Shown: in pieces, positions 28,846-40,709 of the stretch
Layout of the letters: the number at the start of each line of letters is the position of its first letter
Numbering within the stretch: position 1 is the first letter of the stretch
From: Hirudinaria manillensis
Lineage: Eukaryota; Annelida; Clitellata; Hirudinida; Hirudinidae
Direction: 5' to 3'
Assembly: GCA_034509925.1 (NCBI GenBank)
Contig: CM067536.1
Coordinates: 7,755,001-7,819,000, forward strand
Length of the DNA: 64,000 bases
Notes under the pieces: generated by a model
What the model was told of the DNA's origin: nothing
Database searches by the model: none
Seen by the model: the letters and a program-made list of their open reading frames with translations, nothing else
Program-made: the position numbers and the translations under genes

Positions 28846-29020
28846 AAAACACCCTGGAGATTGGGATTCCAGCTTCACATAAGAGTGTCTACAAATTTAG
28901 ACATATCGTCAGAAATTGTTCTATGGGTAAATTACCATTTTTGATAGCCGTACCGGATATGGCTTTAGCGATGGGAATCCTACCTTCTGGATCGGATTCA
29001 AGCGCTTAATTTTTTCGATT
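28846..29020 (-). repeat. Family II unit in block copy 1
   Basis: Left half ACACCCTGGAGATTGGGATT, TTCACATAAGAGTGTCT, a variable middle, then right half TATGGCTTTAGCGATG and AATCCTACCTTCTGG. It is followed at 29112 by the 71-nt inverted-repeat element, as in all family II units. The minus-strand frame has one TAG. Confidence 0.75.
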
Positions 29021-29111
29021 TAACAACTTAATGGTGATTTAATGCCACGAAACTAATTCGATTAATTTGAATGACTACTTGTTCCAAAAACTTGAAAGAT
29101 CAACTTCCATT

Positions 29112-29182
29112 CAATTGGCGTGGTTCGTGGGGTCAGACCCCGTAGGTGTGACGGTGGGTTAGTACTACTTCTGTACCAATTG
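29112..29182 (+). repeat. 71-nt inverted-repeat element
   Basis: Copy following family II in block copy 1, with the GTACTACTTC variant. Confidence 0.8.
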
Positions 29183-29479
29183 CAGTTCTAACTCTGGGTT
29201 GACTGCACCAATACCAATACACTAATTCATATGGTTCATCTAAATTCTAGTTACTAAGGTCCTGGCATCCAGAACGTCGTTGAATCAGTTGATGTTGTTG
29301 TTTCCATATGTTTACAAAAAGCATGAATAACATGCTAATCCTTGTTTTTTCTAGAATGATTATGAAATGAATTGCAAAAAAAAAAACTATTATAAAATGA
29401 ATCTTTATAAACTAAATTATTATTATATATAGATAATAAACTTTTGGAATTTATAAATAAATAATAAAATAAATAAATT

Positions 29480-29641
29480 TTACATAATGTTTGTCAAAAA
29501 CACCAGGACTTGGGAGTTTCCGTTTCTAATAAGATATTCGAAGGTGTCTGAGACGTTCGATTTGGTTGTAGTTTTGACAACTTGTGAGATTGTATTTTTT
29601 TGGATGGCTTTTGCCAGGATTGATTCCTGACGTTCCAGCGT
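29480..29641 (-). CDS. Family I frame, third middle type (hypothetical)
   Basis: Open from ACG at 29641 to TAA at 29480, with [15 protein letters not shown], the middle NTISQVVKTTTKSNVSDT, then [15 protein letters not shown] and LTNIM. The middle aligns loosely with the PINPNVSAT type (shared NVS-x-T before F/L-E-Y), so middles diverge by substitution as well as by replacement. Confidence 0.3.
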   Translation of the reverse strand, partial: TLERQESILAKAIQKNTISQVVKTTTKSNVSDTFEYLIRNGNSQVLVFLTNIM

Positions 29642-30044
29642 GTGTCTGGTGTGTCATGGATTGTTCAAAAAATGATGATAATGATTACGATGACGACGAC
29701 GACGACGATGAAGATCTATTGAACGAATATTCAACAAAATATTATTTTATACGATTACCATCTAGATTTAATTAATTCAACTTTTAGAATTTATAAATAA
29801 ATAAATTTTACAAAATGTTTGTCAAAAACACCAGGACTTGGGAGTTTCCTTTTCAATAAGACATTCGAAGGTGTCTGAGAATTTATAAATGATATGTTCC
29901 GATATTTTTGGATGGCTTTTGCCAGGATTGATTCCTACCGCTCCAGAGTGCGTCTGGTGTGATGGGTTGGTCAAAGTTATGATAATGATGATGATTATGA
30001 TGACGATGACGATGAAGACATTTGTTTGCTCAATTGGGCGAATA

Positions 30045-30852
30045 CAGTTCGCTCATTATAGATAGGAAAAAGTGATTTTTTATGGTAACTCATGTTATAT
30101 TTCACAAAATTTACTCAAATTTTAGAATGTTATGTAAAACGTGTTTATACATTTATGTATAAAAATTTCATTGAGTATTAATTTCACACTAATTGAGATT
30201 AACGAAAACGCTTTTTTGGGGCGTCCAAACATGATAGGAATTTGGCGATGAAAGTCAATAATAAGGTCAGAAATTTATTTTTTGCACACAAAACGTTATT
30301 CAATACGAAATTATATTTCCTTTTTTTTCTATTATATCGAAACATCTATTATTCATAGACAAACACAATTTTCTTATGTAGTCCAATTTCATCTCCTTCC
30401 ATGCACCCTGATGGCATCTTCCAGCTCTAATTTGGAGTGAAACTGTCTCCCGTCTTTATAAACTGCTCTTGATAACTCACCCCAACAATTTTCAATAGGA
30501 TTGAGGTCCGGTGAACGAGCTGGCCAACTCAAAACCTTGATGTTATTTTCCTGGAAGAAGTCTCTTGTCACTTTCGAGGTGTGGATAGGAGCATTGTCTT
30601 GCTGGAATACAAAATTCCGTCCATATTTCCTCTTGGCGAAGGGCAGGAGATTATTGATCAATACTTCGATGTAGTCTACTAACTTTTGCCTTCCTTGGAG
30701 GAAGGTCAAATCAGTGACTCCATCATGTGAAATCCCTGCCCAAATCATCACTGTTCCACCCCCATGATTCCTGCTAAAAAATGTCTCCTTCTCTTTTTCT
30801 TAGGTCATGCCAGTAGCATTGATGACCATCAGGACCGTCAAGGTTGAACTTG
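30045..30852 (-). mobile_element. Truncated Tc1/mariner element, copy 1
   Basis: It interrupts the motif GGGCGAATATTTAGC of a family I unit at its TA. The left border is TA|CAGTTCGCTC and the right border ends just before TACTTAGC, so a TA lies on both sides as in a genuine Tc1 insertion. Only the transposase C-terminal two thirds is present (see CDS), and no matching inverted repeat is left at the right end. Confidence 0.8.
30389..30751 (-). pseudogene. Tc1-type DDE transposase, C-terminal part
   Basis: Encodes MMIWAGISHDGVTDLTFLQG, FVFQQDNAPIHTS, RDFFQENNIKVLSWPARSPD and LNPIENCWGELSRAVYKDGRQ. The second catalytic Asp (QQDNAP) and the Glu (PIEN) are separated by 34 residues, the Tc1 DD34E signature. 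Upstream, an extra T in the run at about 30780 shifts the frame. Beyond it, KYKFNLDGPDGHQCYWHDLR is recognisable, including the first catalytic Asp region (FNLDGPDG). The N-terminal DNA-binding domain is missing, so it cannot be active. Confidence 0.9.
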
Positions 30853-31415
30853 TACTTAGCAAAATAATTAACAAATTATTATTTTATACGATTACTATCT
30901 AAATTTAATTAATTCAACCGAAAATCAATTTAAATTAATTCAACAATTCGAACGACTTAATTAATAATTATTATAATTAATAATAAATAATTATAAGTAA
31001 TTCGCTCCAAAAAGATGTCGACTTTTTATAAATAAAAACTAAATTTCGTGCCTTAAAATTACATTTGGCAACAAACGTATAGAATTTACAAATAAATAAA
31101 ATAAATAAAAAAATAAATAAATTTTACACAATGTTTGTCAAAAACACCTGGACTTGGAAGTTTCCATTTCTAATAAGTTATTCGAAGGTGAATGAATTCA
31201 ACGATGTATCGTTCATTTTTTTTTTACCAAGATTCAATTTTTGGATGGCTTTTGCCAGGATTGATTCCTGCCGCTCCAGCGTGTGTCTGGTGTGATGGGT
31301 TGTTCAAAGTTATGATAATGATGATGATGATGACGACGATAATTATGACATTTGTCTGCTCAATAGAGCAAAAATTTAGCAAGAAATTAGTTAACTCGAT
31401 TACCGTTCATATAAG

Positions 31416-31566
<151 letters not shown>

Positions 31567-31574
31567 TAATAATT

Positions 31575-31800
31575 ATAAGATCGATATCAGATCTGAACCA
31601 CGCAATCGTCTTATTAAAATTAATAATCTTTGCTACATCTGCCATGGAACTTCAAACTATTGTTTTTGACGGTTCTTCCAGCCACGATGTTTCCTTTTCC
31701 TTTTCCTGTCGCTGGGTTTTCTAACAATCCTTCCGTTATTTGGTCTGCTGGTTTTGGAAATGCCGATAGACATCTGGCGACGTTTTTGTAAATTAAATAT
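31575..31800 (-). repeat. Unassigned element piece after the AAT tract
   Basis: The minus strand has short protein-like frames (KEKETSWLEEPSKTIV and SSMADVAKIINFNKTIAWFR). A near-identical copy is at 59.99-60.21 kb. It may be another part of a retrotransposon, but no motif identifies it. Confidence 0.4.
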
Positions 31801-32089
31801 TATTTCGTGAAGAAAAGTTTATTTTTTTAAATCCAAGATTAATTGTAATGGAACGTGGCTGCCAATATTTCTGTTTCATAAAGCCGACTATAAAATCTTA
31901 CATAAGCACGTAAAACGTGTGCTGACTCTTAGGAACCATTAGAAAATAATTGATTAAATATATTTTGCAAAAAATAAAATTAATAATAAACAAACAAATT
32001 ATTATAAATTACTCAAATATAAAATAAAATAAGAAATATGGCAAATTAAATTATAATTCACAAAAGTACGGCAGTTTATACAATAATTG

Positions 32090-32266
32090 TCAAATACACC
32101 CTGGAGATTAGGATTCCCGCTTCACATAAGAGTGTCTGCAAATTTAGCCATTAAATAAAGTTACTTATCATTGTAAATTATCATTTTTGGTAGCTTTTTG
32201 CTGGATATGGCTTTAGCGATGAGAATCCTACCTCCTGGATCGAATTCAAGTGCTTAATTTTTCGAT
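32090..32266 (-). repeat. Family II unit, second middle type
   Basis: Conserved halves as at 28846, but with a different middle and a net frame change, so the conserved peptide ends are in different frames. The copy at 60.5 kb is nearly identical. Confidence 0.75.
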
Positions 32267-32347
32267 TTAACAACTTAATGGTGATTTAATGCCATGAAAC
32301 TAATTCCATTAATTTGAACAACTTCTTGTTCCAAAAACTTGAAAGAT

Positions 32348-32435
32348 CAACTTCCAATCAATTGGCGTGGTTCGTGGGGTCAGACCCCGTAGGTGTGACG
32401 GTGGGTTAGTACTACGTCTGTACCAATTGAAGTTG
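32348..32435 (+). ncRNA. 71-nt inverted-repeat element, best-folded copy
   Basis: The core 32359-32429 begins CAATTGG and ends CCAATTG (7-bp terminal pairing). It is extended outside by CAACTT (32348) pairing with AAGTTG (32430-32435). Inside are a perfect hairpin GGGGTC-A-GACCCC and a second short one, GTAC...GTAC. The element is 71 nt in nearly every copy, which suggests a constrained structure. It is not a canonical tRNA. Whether it is transcribed, a transposon end or a recombination site is unknown. Confidence 0.4.
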
Positions 32436-33377
32436 TAACTCTGGGTTGGCTGCACCAATACCAATACGATAATTCGGTCCTCATCTGGTTCATCTAAATT
32501 CTAGTTACTAGCATGAATAACATGCAAATCCTTGTTTTTTCTAGAATGATTATAAAATGAATTACAAAAAAAACTATTATAAAATGAAACTTTATAAACT
32601 AAATTATTATTATAGATAATAAACTTAAAAAAATTATAAATAGATAATAAAATAAATCAATTTTACATAATGTTTGTCAAAAACAACAGGACTTGGAAGT
32701 TTCCGTTTCAATAAGTATTCGAAGGTGTCTGAGAATTTATAGAAAATATCTGTTCCTATTTTTTTGGATGGCTTTTGCCAGGATTGATTCCTGACGTTCC
32801 AGCGTGTGTCTGGTGTGTCATGGGTTGTTAAAAATCATGGTAATGATTACGATTTGTTTGCTCTATTGGGCGAATATTTAGAAAGATTATTAGCAAATTA
32901 TTATTTTATGCGATTACCATCTAAATTTAATTAATTCGACTAAAAATCATCAATTTAAATTAATTCAACAATTCGAACGACTATAATTATAAGTAATTCG
33001 CTCCAAAAAGATTTTGACTTTTTAGGAAAAACAAAATATCTTGTCTTAAAATTATATTTGACAACAAACGTAAAGAATTTACAAATAAATAAAATAAATA
33101 ATAAACAAAAACTTTACAAAATGTTTTACGAAAACACCTGGACTTGAAAGTTTGCGTTTCTTATAAGACAATCGAAGGCGAATGAATTCAACGTTGTCAG
33201 CTCCTTACTTTTTTTTTGGATGGCTTTTGCCAGGATTGATTCCTACCGCTCCAGCGTGTGTCTGGTGTGATGGGTTGTTCAAAGTTATGATAATGATGAT
33301 GGTTATGACATTTGTCTGTTGCATAGAGCGAATATTTAGCAAGAAATTAATTCACCCGATTATCGTCCATATAAGAA

Positions 33378-33442
33378 ATACGAGAAAAAAAAGAGATAAA
33401 AATTTTGGGGTTGCCATCTTTGGTGTATAGAAGAAAATGGGT
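33378..33442 (+). pseudogene. CR1-like pol remnant, truncated
   Basis: Only the piece coding up to about RRKW remains. It then joins ATATGTTTACAAAAGCATG from the module after the 71-nt element. The same junction is present at 56.85 and 61.88 kb. Confidence 0.7.
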
Positions 33443-35152
33443 TGATATGTTTACAAAAGCATGAATAACATGCCAATCCTTGATTTTTCTAGAATGGTTA
33501 TAAAATGAATTAAAAAAACTACTATAAAATGAAACTTTATAAACTAAATTATTATTATATATAGATAATAAACTTTTGGAATTTATAAATAAATAAATTT
33601 TACATAAATAATAAAATAAATAAATTTTGCAAAATGTTTGTCAAAAACACCAGGACTTGGGCGTTTCCGTTTCATTAAGTTATTCGAAGGTGGCTGAGAC
33701 GTTCGAATTTAAATACAGCATGTCTTCCTATTTTTTGGATGGCTTTTGCCAGGATTGATTCCTGACGTTCCAGCGTGTGTCTGGTGTGTCATGGATTGTT
33801 CGAAATCATGATAATTATTACGATGACGACGATGATGATGGACATTTGTTTGCTCTATTGGGTGAATATTTAGCAAAATAACTAACAAATTATTATTTTT
33901 TTGAGATTACCGTCTAAATTTAATTAAGTCGACTGAAAATCATCAATTTAAATTAATTCAACGATTCGAACGACTATAATTATAAGTAATTCGCTCCAAA
34001 AAGATATCGACTTTTTAGTAAAAACAAAATATCTTGCCTTAAAATTATATTTAATAAAAATAATTTGACAAATTATGAAATTTTACAAAGAATAAAGTAC
34101 AAAAGTACAATAAAATAATTAAATAAATATGTTATAAATTTTTAATCAAAAACACCTTGACTTGGGTGTTGCCGTTTCTAATAAGACATTCGTTGCGAAC
34201 TTTTTTTTTCTGCGTGAGGTGTGTGGTCCTTTACCTTTTTGGATGGCTTTTGCCAGGATTGATTCCTGCTGCTCCAGAGTGCGTTTGGTGTGATGGGTTG
34301 TTCAAAATTAGTTGTTCAAAGTAGGTCATTCAAAGTGGGTTCATTCAAAGTGGGTCATACAAAGTGGGTTTTTCAAAATGATTTCGATTATTGTGACTTA
34401 TGAGAGCATAAAAGAATGTTTAGATCCCGCCATATAAATTGAATTTCTAAATTTTTAATAAAACTCTAAAATGTACAAAAATCAATTTTAATGTCGTGCA
34501 AAAACCGACATGCTATTTATAAAATCGCTTGTTTGTGGGAATTTTAAGATGAAGTGGAAAAGCAAGGCCAAGGTGCTTGTTTGGGTAATTATTATGTAAA
34601 ACGTAATATTATGTTAATTATTATGAAAAATATATTGGTCTGTAATTCAATATGGTAATTTGTGCGATTCATAATATTCCATTCATTTTATAAGAATATT
34701 AATAATAACAATAATAATGAATATTATTTTATTTTGTTATAGTATTTTACTTTGTAATTGAACATAATCTTTACGAGTTCAACACCCAGTTACGATCGTC
34801 AGTGAAGATCATAGTTGAAGTTGTTCCTTAAGAAACGCGATGTCGAAGTGAGTAAAAAACTGACAGGAAATGGACGCAGATTGGAAATCGTTATGGCAAA
34901 TTACATTTGATAACAAATTTATAGAATTTATGAATAAATAATAAAATTAATAAATTTTACATAGTTTTTGTCAAAAACACCTGGACTTGGGATTTTCCAT
35001 TTCTAATAATTCATTCAAAAGCGAGTGAATTCGACATTGTATTGTTGGTTAACGATAACATTCATTTTTTGGATGGCTTTTGCCAGGATTAGTAAAATAA
35101 AATAAGAATGGTCTATCGCCAATTAAATTATAATTCACAAAAGTACGGCAGT

Positions 35153-35329
35153 TTATACAATAATTATCAAAAACACCCTGGAGATTGGGATTCCAGCTTC
35201 ACATAAGAGTGTCTTCAAATTTAGACATATCGTCAGAAATTGTTCTATGGGTAAATTACCATTTTTGATAGCCGTACCGGATATGGCTTTAGCGATGAGA
35301 ATCCTACCTTCTGGATCGGATTCAAGCGC
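35153..35329 (-). CDS. Family II uninterrupted frame (hypothetical peptide)
   Basis: Fifty-eight codons, open from just after TAA at 35332-35330 to TAA at 35155-35153. The sequence runs ALESDPEGRILIAKAISGTA, then IKNGNLPIEQFLTICLNL, then KTLLCEAGIPISRVF and LIIIV. ILIAKAI and the G-x-P/F-x-x-R/Q-V-F-L-I end align with family I, so the two families share an ancestral peptide. The other copies with this middle (28.85, 44.0, 52.8 kb) have TAG at the Lys before TLLCEAG. There is no ATG, which fits an exon or a decayed ORF. I do not recognise the domain. Confidence 0.4.
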   Translation of the reverse strand, partial: ALESDPEGRILIAKAISGTAIKNGNLPIEQFLTICLNLKTLLCEAGIPISRVFLIIIV

Positions 35330-35435
35330 TTAATTTTTTCGATTTAACAACTTAATGGTGATTTAATGCCACGAAACTAATTCGATTAATTTGAATGACT
35401 ACTTGTTCCAAAAACTTGAAAGATCAACTTCCATT

Positions 35436-35506
35436 CAATTGGCGTGGTTCGTGGGGTCAGACCCCGTAGGTGTGACGGTGGGTTAGTACTACTTCTGTAC
35501 CAATTG
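35436..35506 (+). repeat. 71-nt inverted-repeat element
   Basis: Copy following the intact family II frame. Same variant as 29112. Confidence 0.8.
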
Positions 35507-36567
35507 CAGTTCTAACTCTGGGTTGACTGCACCAATACCAATACAATAATTCATATGGTTCATCTAATTTCTAGTTACTAAGGTCCTGGCATCCAGAACG
35601 TCGTTGAATCAGTTGATGTTGTTGTTTCCATATGTTTACAAAAAGCATGAATAACATGCTAATCCTTGTTTTTTCTAGAATGATTATGAAATGAATTGCA
35701 AAAAAAAAACTATTATAAAATGAATCTTTATAAACTAAATTATTATTATATATAGATAATAAACTTTTGGAATTTATGAATAAATAATAAAATAAATACA
35801 TTTTACATAATGTTTGTCAAAAACACCAGGACTTGGAAGTTTCCGTTTCTAATAAGATATTCGAAGGTGTCTGAGACGTTCGATTTGGTTGTAGTTTTGA
35901 CAACTTGTGAGTTTGTATTTTTTTGGATGGCTTTTGCCAGGATTGATTCCTGACGTTCCAGCATGTGTCTGGTGTGTCATGGGTTGTTCAAAAAATGATG
36001 ATAATGATTACGATGACGACGACGACGACGATGAAGATCTATTGAGCGTATATTCAGCAAAATATTATTTTATACGATTACCATCTGGATTTAATTAATT
36101 CAACTGAAAATCATCAATTTAAATTAATTCAAGAATTCGAGCGACTATAATTATTATAATTATTATAATTAATAATAAATAATTATAAGTAATTCGCTCC
36201 AAAAAGATGTCGACTTTTTTGGAAAAACCAATAAATTGCCTTAAAATTATATTTAATAAAAATAATTTGACAAATTATGGAGTTTTACAAAGAATTATGT
36301 AAAAAATAAAATAAAATAAATAAATAAATAAATATGGTTGACAAACTTTTTATCAAAAACACCTGGACTTGGGAGTTTCCGTTTCTAATAAGACATTCGA
36401 ATTCAATGTTGCTGTGTTTCACATTGTTCATTAGTTTCATTTTTTGGATGGCTTTTGCCAGGGTTGATTCCTGCCACTCCAGAGTGCGTCTGGAATGATG
36501 GGTTGTTCAAAATTACTTGTTCAAAGTAACAATAAATAATAATAATAATAATAAAAATAATAATATT

Positions 36568-36849
36568 CCAAGTCTTGCATGCTAATCGATGTTTCAGTCC
36601 CGGTTGATAAGAACATCGCGCTCAAAAGAAGCTGAAAAAATTAGCAAATACAAGGACCTGGAGATTGAAATCAACCGGATGTGGAACGTGGAGTCTAAAG
36701 TCGTTCCGGTAATTGTAGGAGCGCTCGGAACGCTAAGGAAAGACTTTACAAAGTATGTAGAGTTGATACCAGGACGACCAAAGACTTCGGAGATTCAGAA
36801 GATCTCCTCGCTGGGCACTGCCCACATTCTTCGGAAAGTTCTTGGATGA
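36568..36849 (+). pseudogene. pol C-terminal fragment, block copy 2
   Basis: Corresponds to the last 90 or so codons of 20690-21246 ([19 protein letters not shown] to AHILRKVLG). One extra A at about 36626 shifts the frame relative to copies 1 and 3. The segment is preceded by an AAT tract instead of the rest of pol. Confidence 0.75.
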
Positions 36850-37197
36850 ATTGCTAAGCATTCATTCATCACCGGCTGTGAAACCGAGAAGAAGGAAAAA
36901 TGTGTTTAATAATAATAACAACTATAATAATGAATATTATTTTATTTTATTATCTTTTTGTTATAGTATTTTACTTTGTAATTGTTTAGGTCATTATCAT
37001 TTCGAGTTCAACACCCGGTTACGATCGTCAATGAAGATCATAGTTGAAGTTGTTCCTTCAGAAACGCGCTGACGAAGCGTAAAAAATTGACAGGAAATGG
37101 ACGCAGATTGGAAATCGTTATGTCAAATTACATTTGATAACAAATTTATAGAATTTATGAATAAATAATAAAATTAATAAATTTTACAAAATATTTG

Positions 37198-37341
37198 TCA
37201 AAACACCTGGACTTGGAAGTTTCCGTTTCTAATAAGATATTCGAAGGCGAATGAAATCGACTTCGTAGCGTTTTGGACATCAGTTTGAGATTTCACTTTT
37301 TGGATGGCTTTTGCCAGGATTGATTCCTGCCGCTCCAGCAT
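37198..37341 (-). CDS. Intact 47-codon family I reading frame, block copy 2
   Basis: Homologue of 22100-22243, also uninterrupted from ATG to TGA, with the middle VKSQTDVQNATKSIS. Copy 3 (46.5-46.67 kb) is the same type but has lost one base in CCTGGACTTGG, which changes the C-terminus after NFQ. Confidence 0.4.
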   Translation of the reverse strand: MLERQESILAKAIQKVKSQTDVQNATKSISFAFEYLIRNGNFQVQVF

Positions 37342-37597
37342 GTGTCTGGTGTGATGGGTTGTTCAAAATTAGTTGTTCAAAGTAGGTCATTCAAAGTGGG
37401 TCGTTCAAAGTGATGTCGCATATTGTGACTTAAACCAAAGCTAAGGTGCTTGTTTGGGTAACTATTATGTAAAACGTAATATTGCGTTCATTAGTATTAA
37501 AAATATATCGGTCTGTAATTCAATCTGATGATTTGTTCGATTCATAATATTTCAATAGTTTAATAATAATAATACTATTAATAATAATAATGATAAC

Positions 37598-37745
37598 AAT
37601 TGCAGGATCTGTGGCAAGGCCCAAGAAACGATAAGCCACATAACGTCGGGTTGCACTGTGTTAGCAGCAACTGAATATTTGCACCGACATAATAAGGTGG
37701 CCAGTTACATCCACTGGGTTGTATGCCGTGAGCTAGGATGGGAAG
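37598..37745 (+). pseudogene. pol zinc-knuckle fragment, block copy 2
   Basis: Same fragment and same right breakpoint as 22502-22649. Confidence 0.75.
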
Positions 37746-39054
37746 TAAATAATAAAATAAATAAATTTTACATAATGTTTGTCAAAACACCTGGACTTGG
37801 AAGTTTCCGTTTCTAATAAGATATTCAAAGGTGGCTGAGACGTTCGGATTGATAGGATCTTCTACCACTCTGTTGCCTCTTATTTTTTTTGGATGGCTTT
37901 TGCCAGGATTGATTCCTGCCGCTCCAGCGTGTGTCTGGTGTGATGGGTTGTTCAAAGTTATGATAACGATGATGATGATGATTACGATGACGACGATGAA
38001 GACATTTGTTTGCTCAATTAGGCGAATATTTAGCAAAATAATTAACAAATTATTACTTTATACGATTACTATCTAAATTTAATCAATTCAACTGAAAATC
38101 AATTTAAATTAATTCAACAATTCGAACGACTTCATTAATAATAAATAATTATAAGTAATTCGCTCCAAAAATATGTCGACTTTTTATAAAAAAAGAAAAT
38201 ATTTTGCCTTAAAATCATATTTAATAAAATTTTGCCAGGATTGGTTCTTGCCGCTCTAGCTTGCGTTTGGTGTGATGAGTTGTTCAAAATTAATTGTTCA
38301 AAGTACCAATAAATAATAATAATAATATTAATAATAATAATAATAAGAATAATAATATTAATAATAATAATAATAAGAATAATAATATTAATAATAATAA
38401 TAATAATAGCTTTAATATTTCTGGAGTTTGACAAAATACACCTGACATCTGGTGACGTTTTCGTAAATTTGGCGGATGGGGTTGAAAGTCGACATTTGTT
38501 TGCTCTATTGAGCGAATATTTAATAAAATATTATTTTCTACGATTACCATTTAAATTTAATTAATTCAACTGAAAATCATCAATTTAAATTGATTCAACA
38601 ATTCGAATGACTATAATTATAAGTAATTCGCTCCAAAATGATGTCGTTTTTTAGTAAAAACTAAATATCTTGCCTTAAAATCATATTTATTAAAAATAAT
38701 TTGACAAATTATGGAATTTTACAAAGAATAAAGTAAAAAATAAAAAAAATATATTTTTGAAACTTTTAATCAAAAACACCTGGACTTGGGTGTTTCCGTA
38801 TCTAATAAGACATTCGGAGGCGTGGCGAATGTATTCACGGTTGACTTGATGAATTGTTAACAATTCATTATTTGGATGGCTTTTGCCAGGATTGATTCCT
38901 GCCACTCCAACGTGTGTCTGGTGTGATGGGTTGTTCAGAGATATGATAATGATGATGATGACGACGATGATTATGACATTTTTCTGCTCAATAGAGCGAA
39001 TATTTAGCAAGAAATTAGTTCACTCGATTATCGTCCATATAAGAAATACGAGAA

Positions 39055-39386
39055 AAAAAGAGATAAAAATTTTGGGGTTGCCATCTTTGGTGTATAGAAG
39101 AAAATGGGCCGATCTGATATTATTGTTCAACATTATTAAAGGATCGGCAGAGGATGTTGGGGGCCCCAGACTCACGTTGTGTCCGGATGAGAGGGCAAGA
39201 GGCCATGATTGGAAGTTGGCAACAAGAGCCTCACACAAAGACCTGAGAAAGTTTTTCTTAAGCAACAGAGTTGTTCAAGATTGGAATGGGCTTCCTCAAG
39301 CGGTTGTCGAGGCACAGAACATTGAGATATTTAAAATTTTATTGGATGATCATTTTGGGGATTATAAATATTCGCTTACTTTGTGA
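39055..39386 (+). pseudogene. CR1/L2-like pol C-terminus, block copy 2
   Basis: Homologue of 23905-24226 with KILGLPSLVYRRKWADL and a Cys-to-Leu change in FFLSNRVVQDWNGLPQ. The stop is at 39386. Confidence 0.8.
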
Positions 39387-39492
39387 GCGGTGAACACTAG
39401 TTGTTAGTTATGTTGGGCTTTTGTTTGAATGCTTGATTTTGTTACAGGCAACTACAACTTTTTCCAAAAAACTTAAAAGATCGGCTTCCAAT

Positions 39493-39563
39493 CAATTGGC
39501 GTGGTTCGTGGGGTCAGACCCTGTAGGTGTGACGGTGGGTTAGTACTACGTCTGTACCAATTG
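39493..39563 (+). repeat. 71-nt inverted-repeat element
   Basis: Copy following the CR1-like pol end of block copy 2, with the GACCCTG variant. Confidence 0.8.
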
Positions 39564-40709
39564 CAGTTGTAACTCTGGGTTGGCTGCACCAATACCAATA
39601 CACTAATTCGGTCTTCATCTGGTTCATCTAAATTCTTGTTACTAAGGTCCAGGCATCCAGTTCATCCCAGTAAGTCTTTCCACGTTTGAATCCACGTTTG
39701 GAACGTCGTTGAATCAGTTGATGTTGTTGTTTCCATATGTTTACAAAAAGCATGAATAACATGCAAATCCTTGATTTTCTAGAATGATTATTAAATGAAT
39801 TAAAAAAAACTATTATAAAATGAAACTAAATTATTATTATATATAGATCTTTTATAATTTATAAATAAATAATAAAATAAATAAATTTTACATAATTTTT
39901 ATAAAAAACACCTGGACTTGGAAGTTTCCGTTTCTAATAAGTTATTTGAAGGCGAATGAATTCGACGTTGTATCGCTGGTTAAGAACCTGACATTCATTT
40001 TTTGGATGTCTTTTGCCAGGATTGATTCCTGCCGCTCCAGTATGTGTCTGGTGCGATGGGTTGTTTAAAATGATGATAATAATGATGATGACATTTGTTT
40101 GCTCTATTGGGCGAATATTTAGCAAAATAATTATCAAATTATTATTTTATCCTACTATCATCTAAATTTAATTAATTCAACTGAAAATCATCAATTTAAA
40201 TTTATTCAAAAATTCGTACGACTATAATTATAAGTAATTCGATCCAAAAACGTCGACTTTTTAGTAAAAACAAATATCTTGCCAGAGTTCGTTTGGTGTG
40301 ATGGGTTGTTCAAAATAGGTCATTCAAAGTGGGTCGTTCAAAATGATGTCGCTTATTGTGACTTATGAGAGCATAAAAGAATGTTTAGAACTCGCCATAT
40401 AAATTGAATATCTAAATTTTTAATAAAACTCTTTTATTTCATTTCTTTATAAATAAAAATTTAATTTTAAAACTAGAATTAATTAAAATAATCAAATTCA
40501 TTAATTTAACATAATTTGAAATAAAATAATCTGATTCTGTATCAATCGAATAACATTGGTCTAAGCAGTTCAAAATTCCTTTTTTTGCTTCCTCTTGAAA
40601 CGGTTATGTATGAATTACATATAATTTTGTATAAGTGTAAGCAGCTCGAAATTAACCTAAATTAATCGGCCGAAATAATTTTTAATATTTTTATTTCATT
40701 TCTTTATAA

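Larger units (their letters stand above)
20966..30970 (+). repeat. Higher-order block AB, copy 1
   Basis: It runs from the pol 3' segment at 20966 through the CR1-like pol end (23905), the Helitron (25550), family II (28846), and the Tc1 fragment (30045). The same order recurs at 36568 and 45393. Its right part (28.0-30.9 kb) matches copy 3 at a constant offset of 23,920 bp. Confidence 0.85.

Noticed and set aside
32359-32429. tRNA gene or tRNA-derived SINE head
   Set aside because: The length and the 7-bp closing stem fit, but there is no A box. GGTTCG lies near the 5' end instead of in a T arm, and no anticodon arm of the right size forms.
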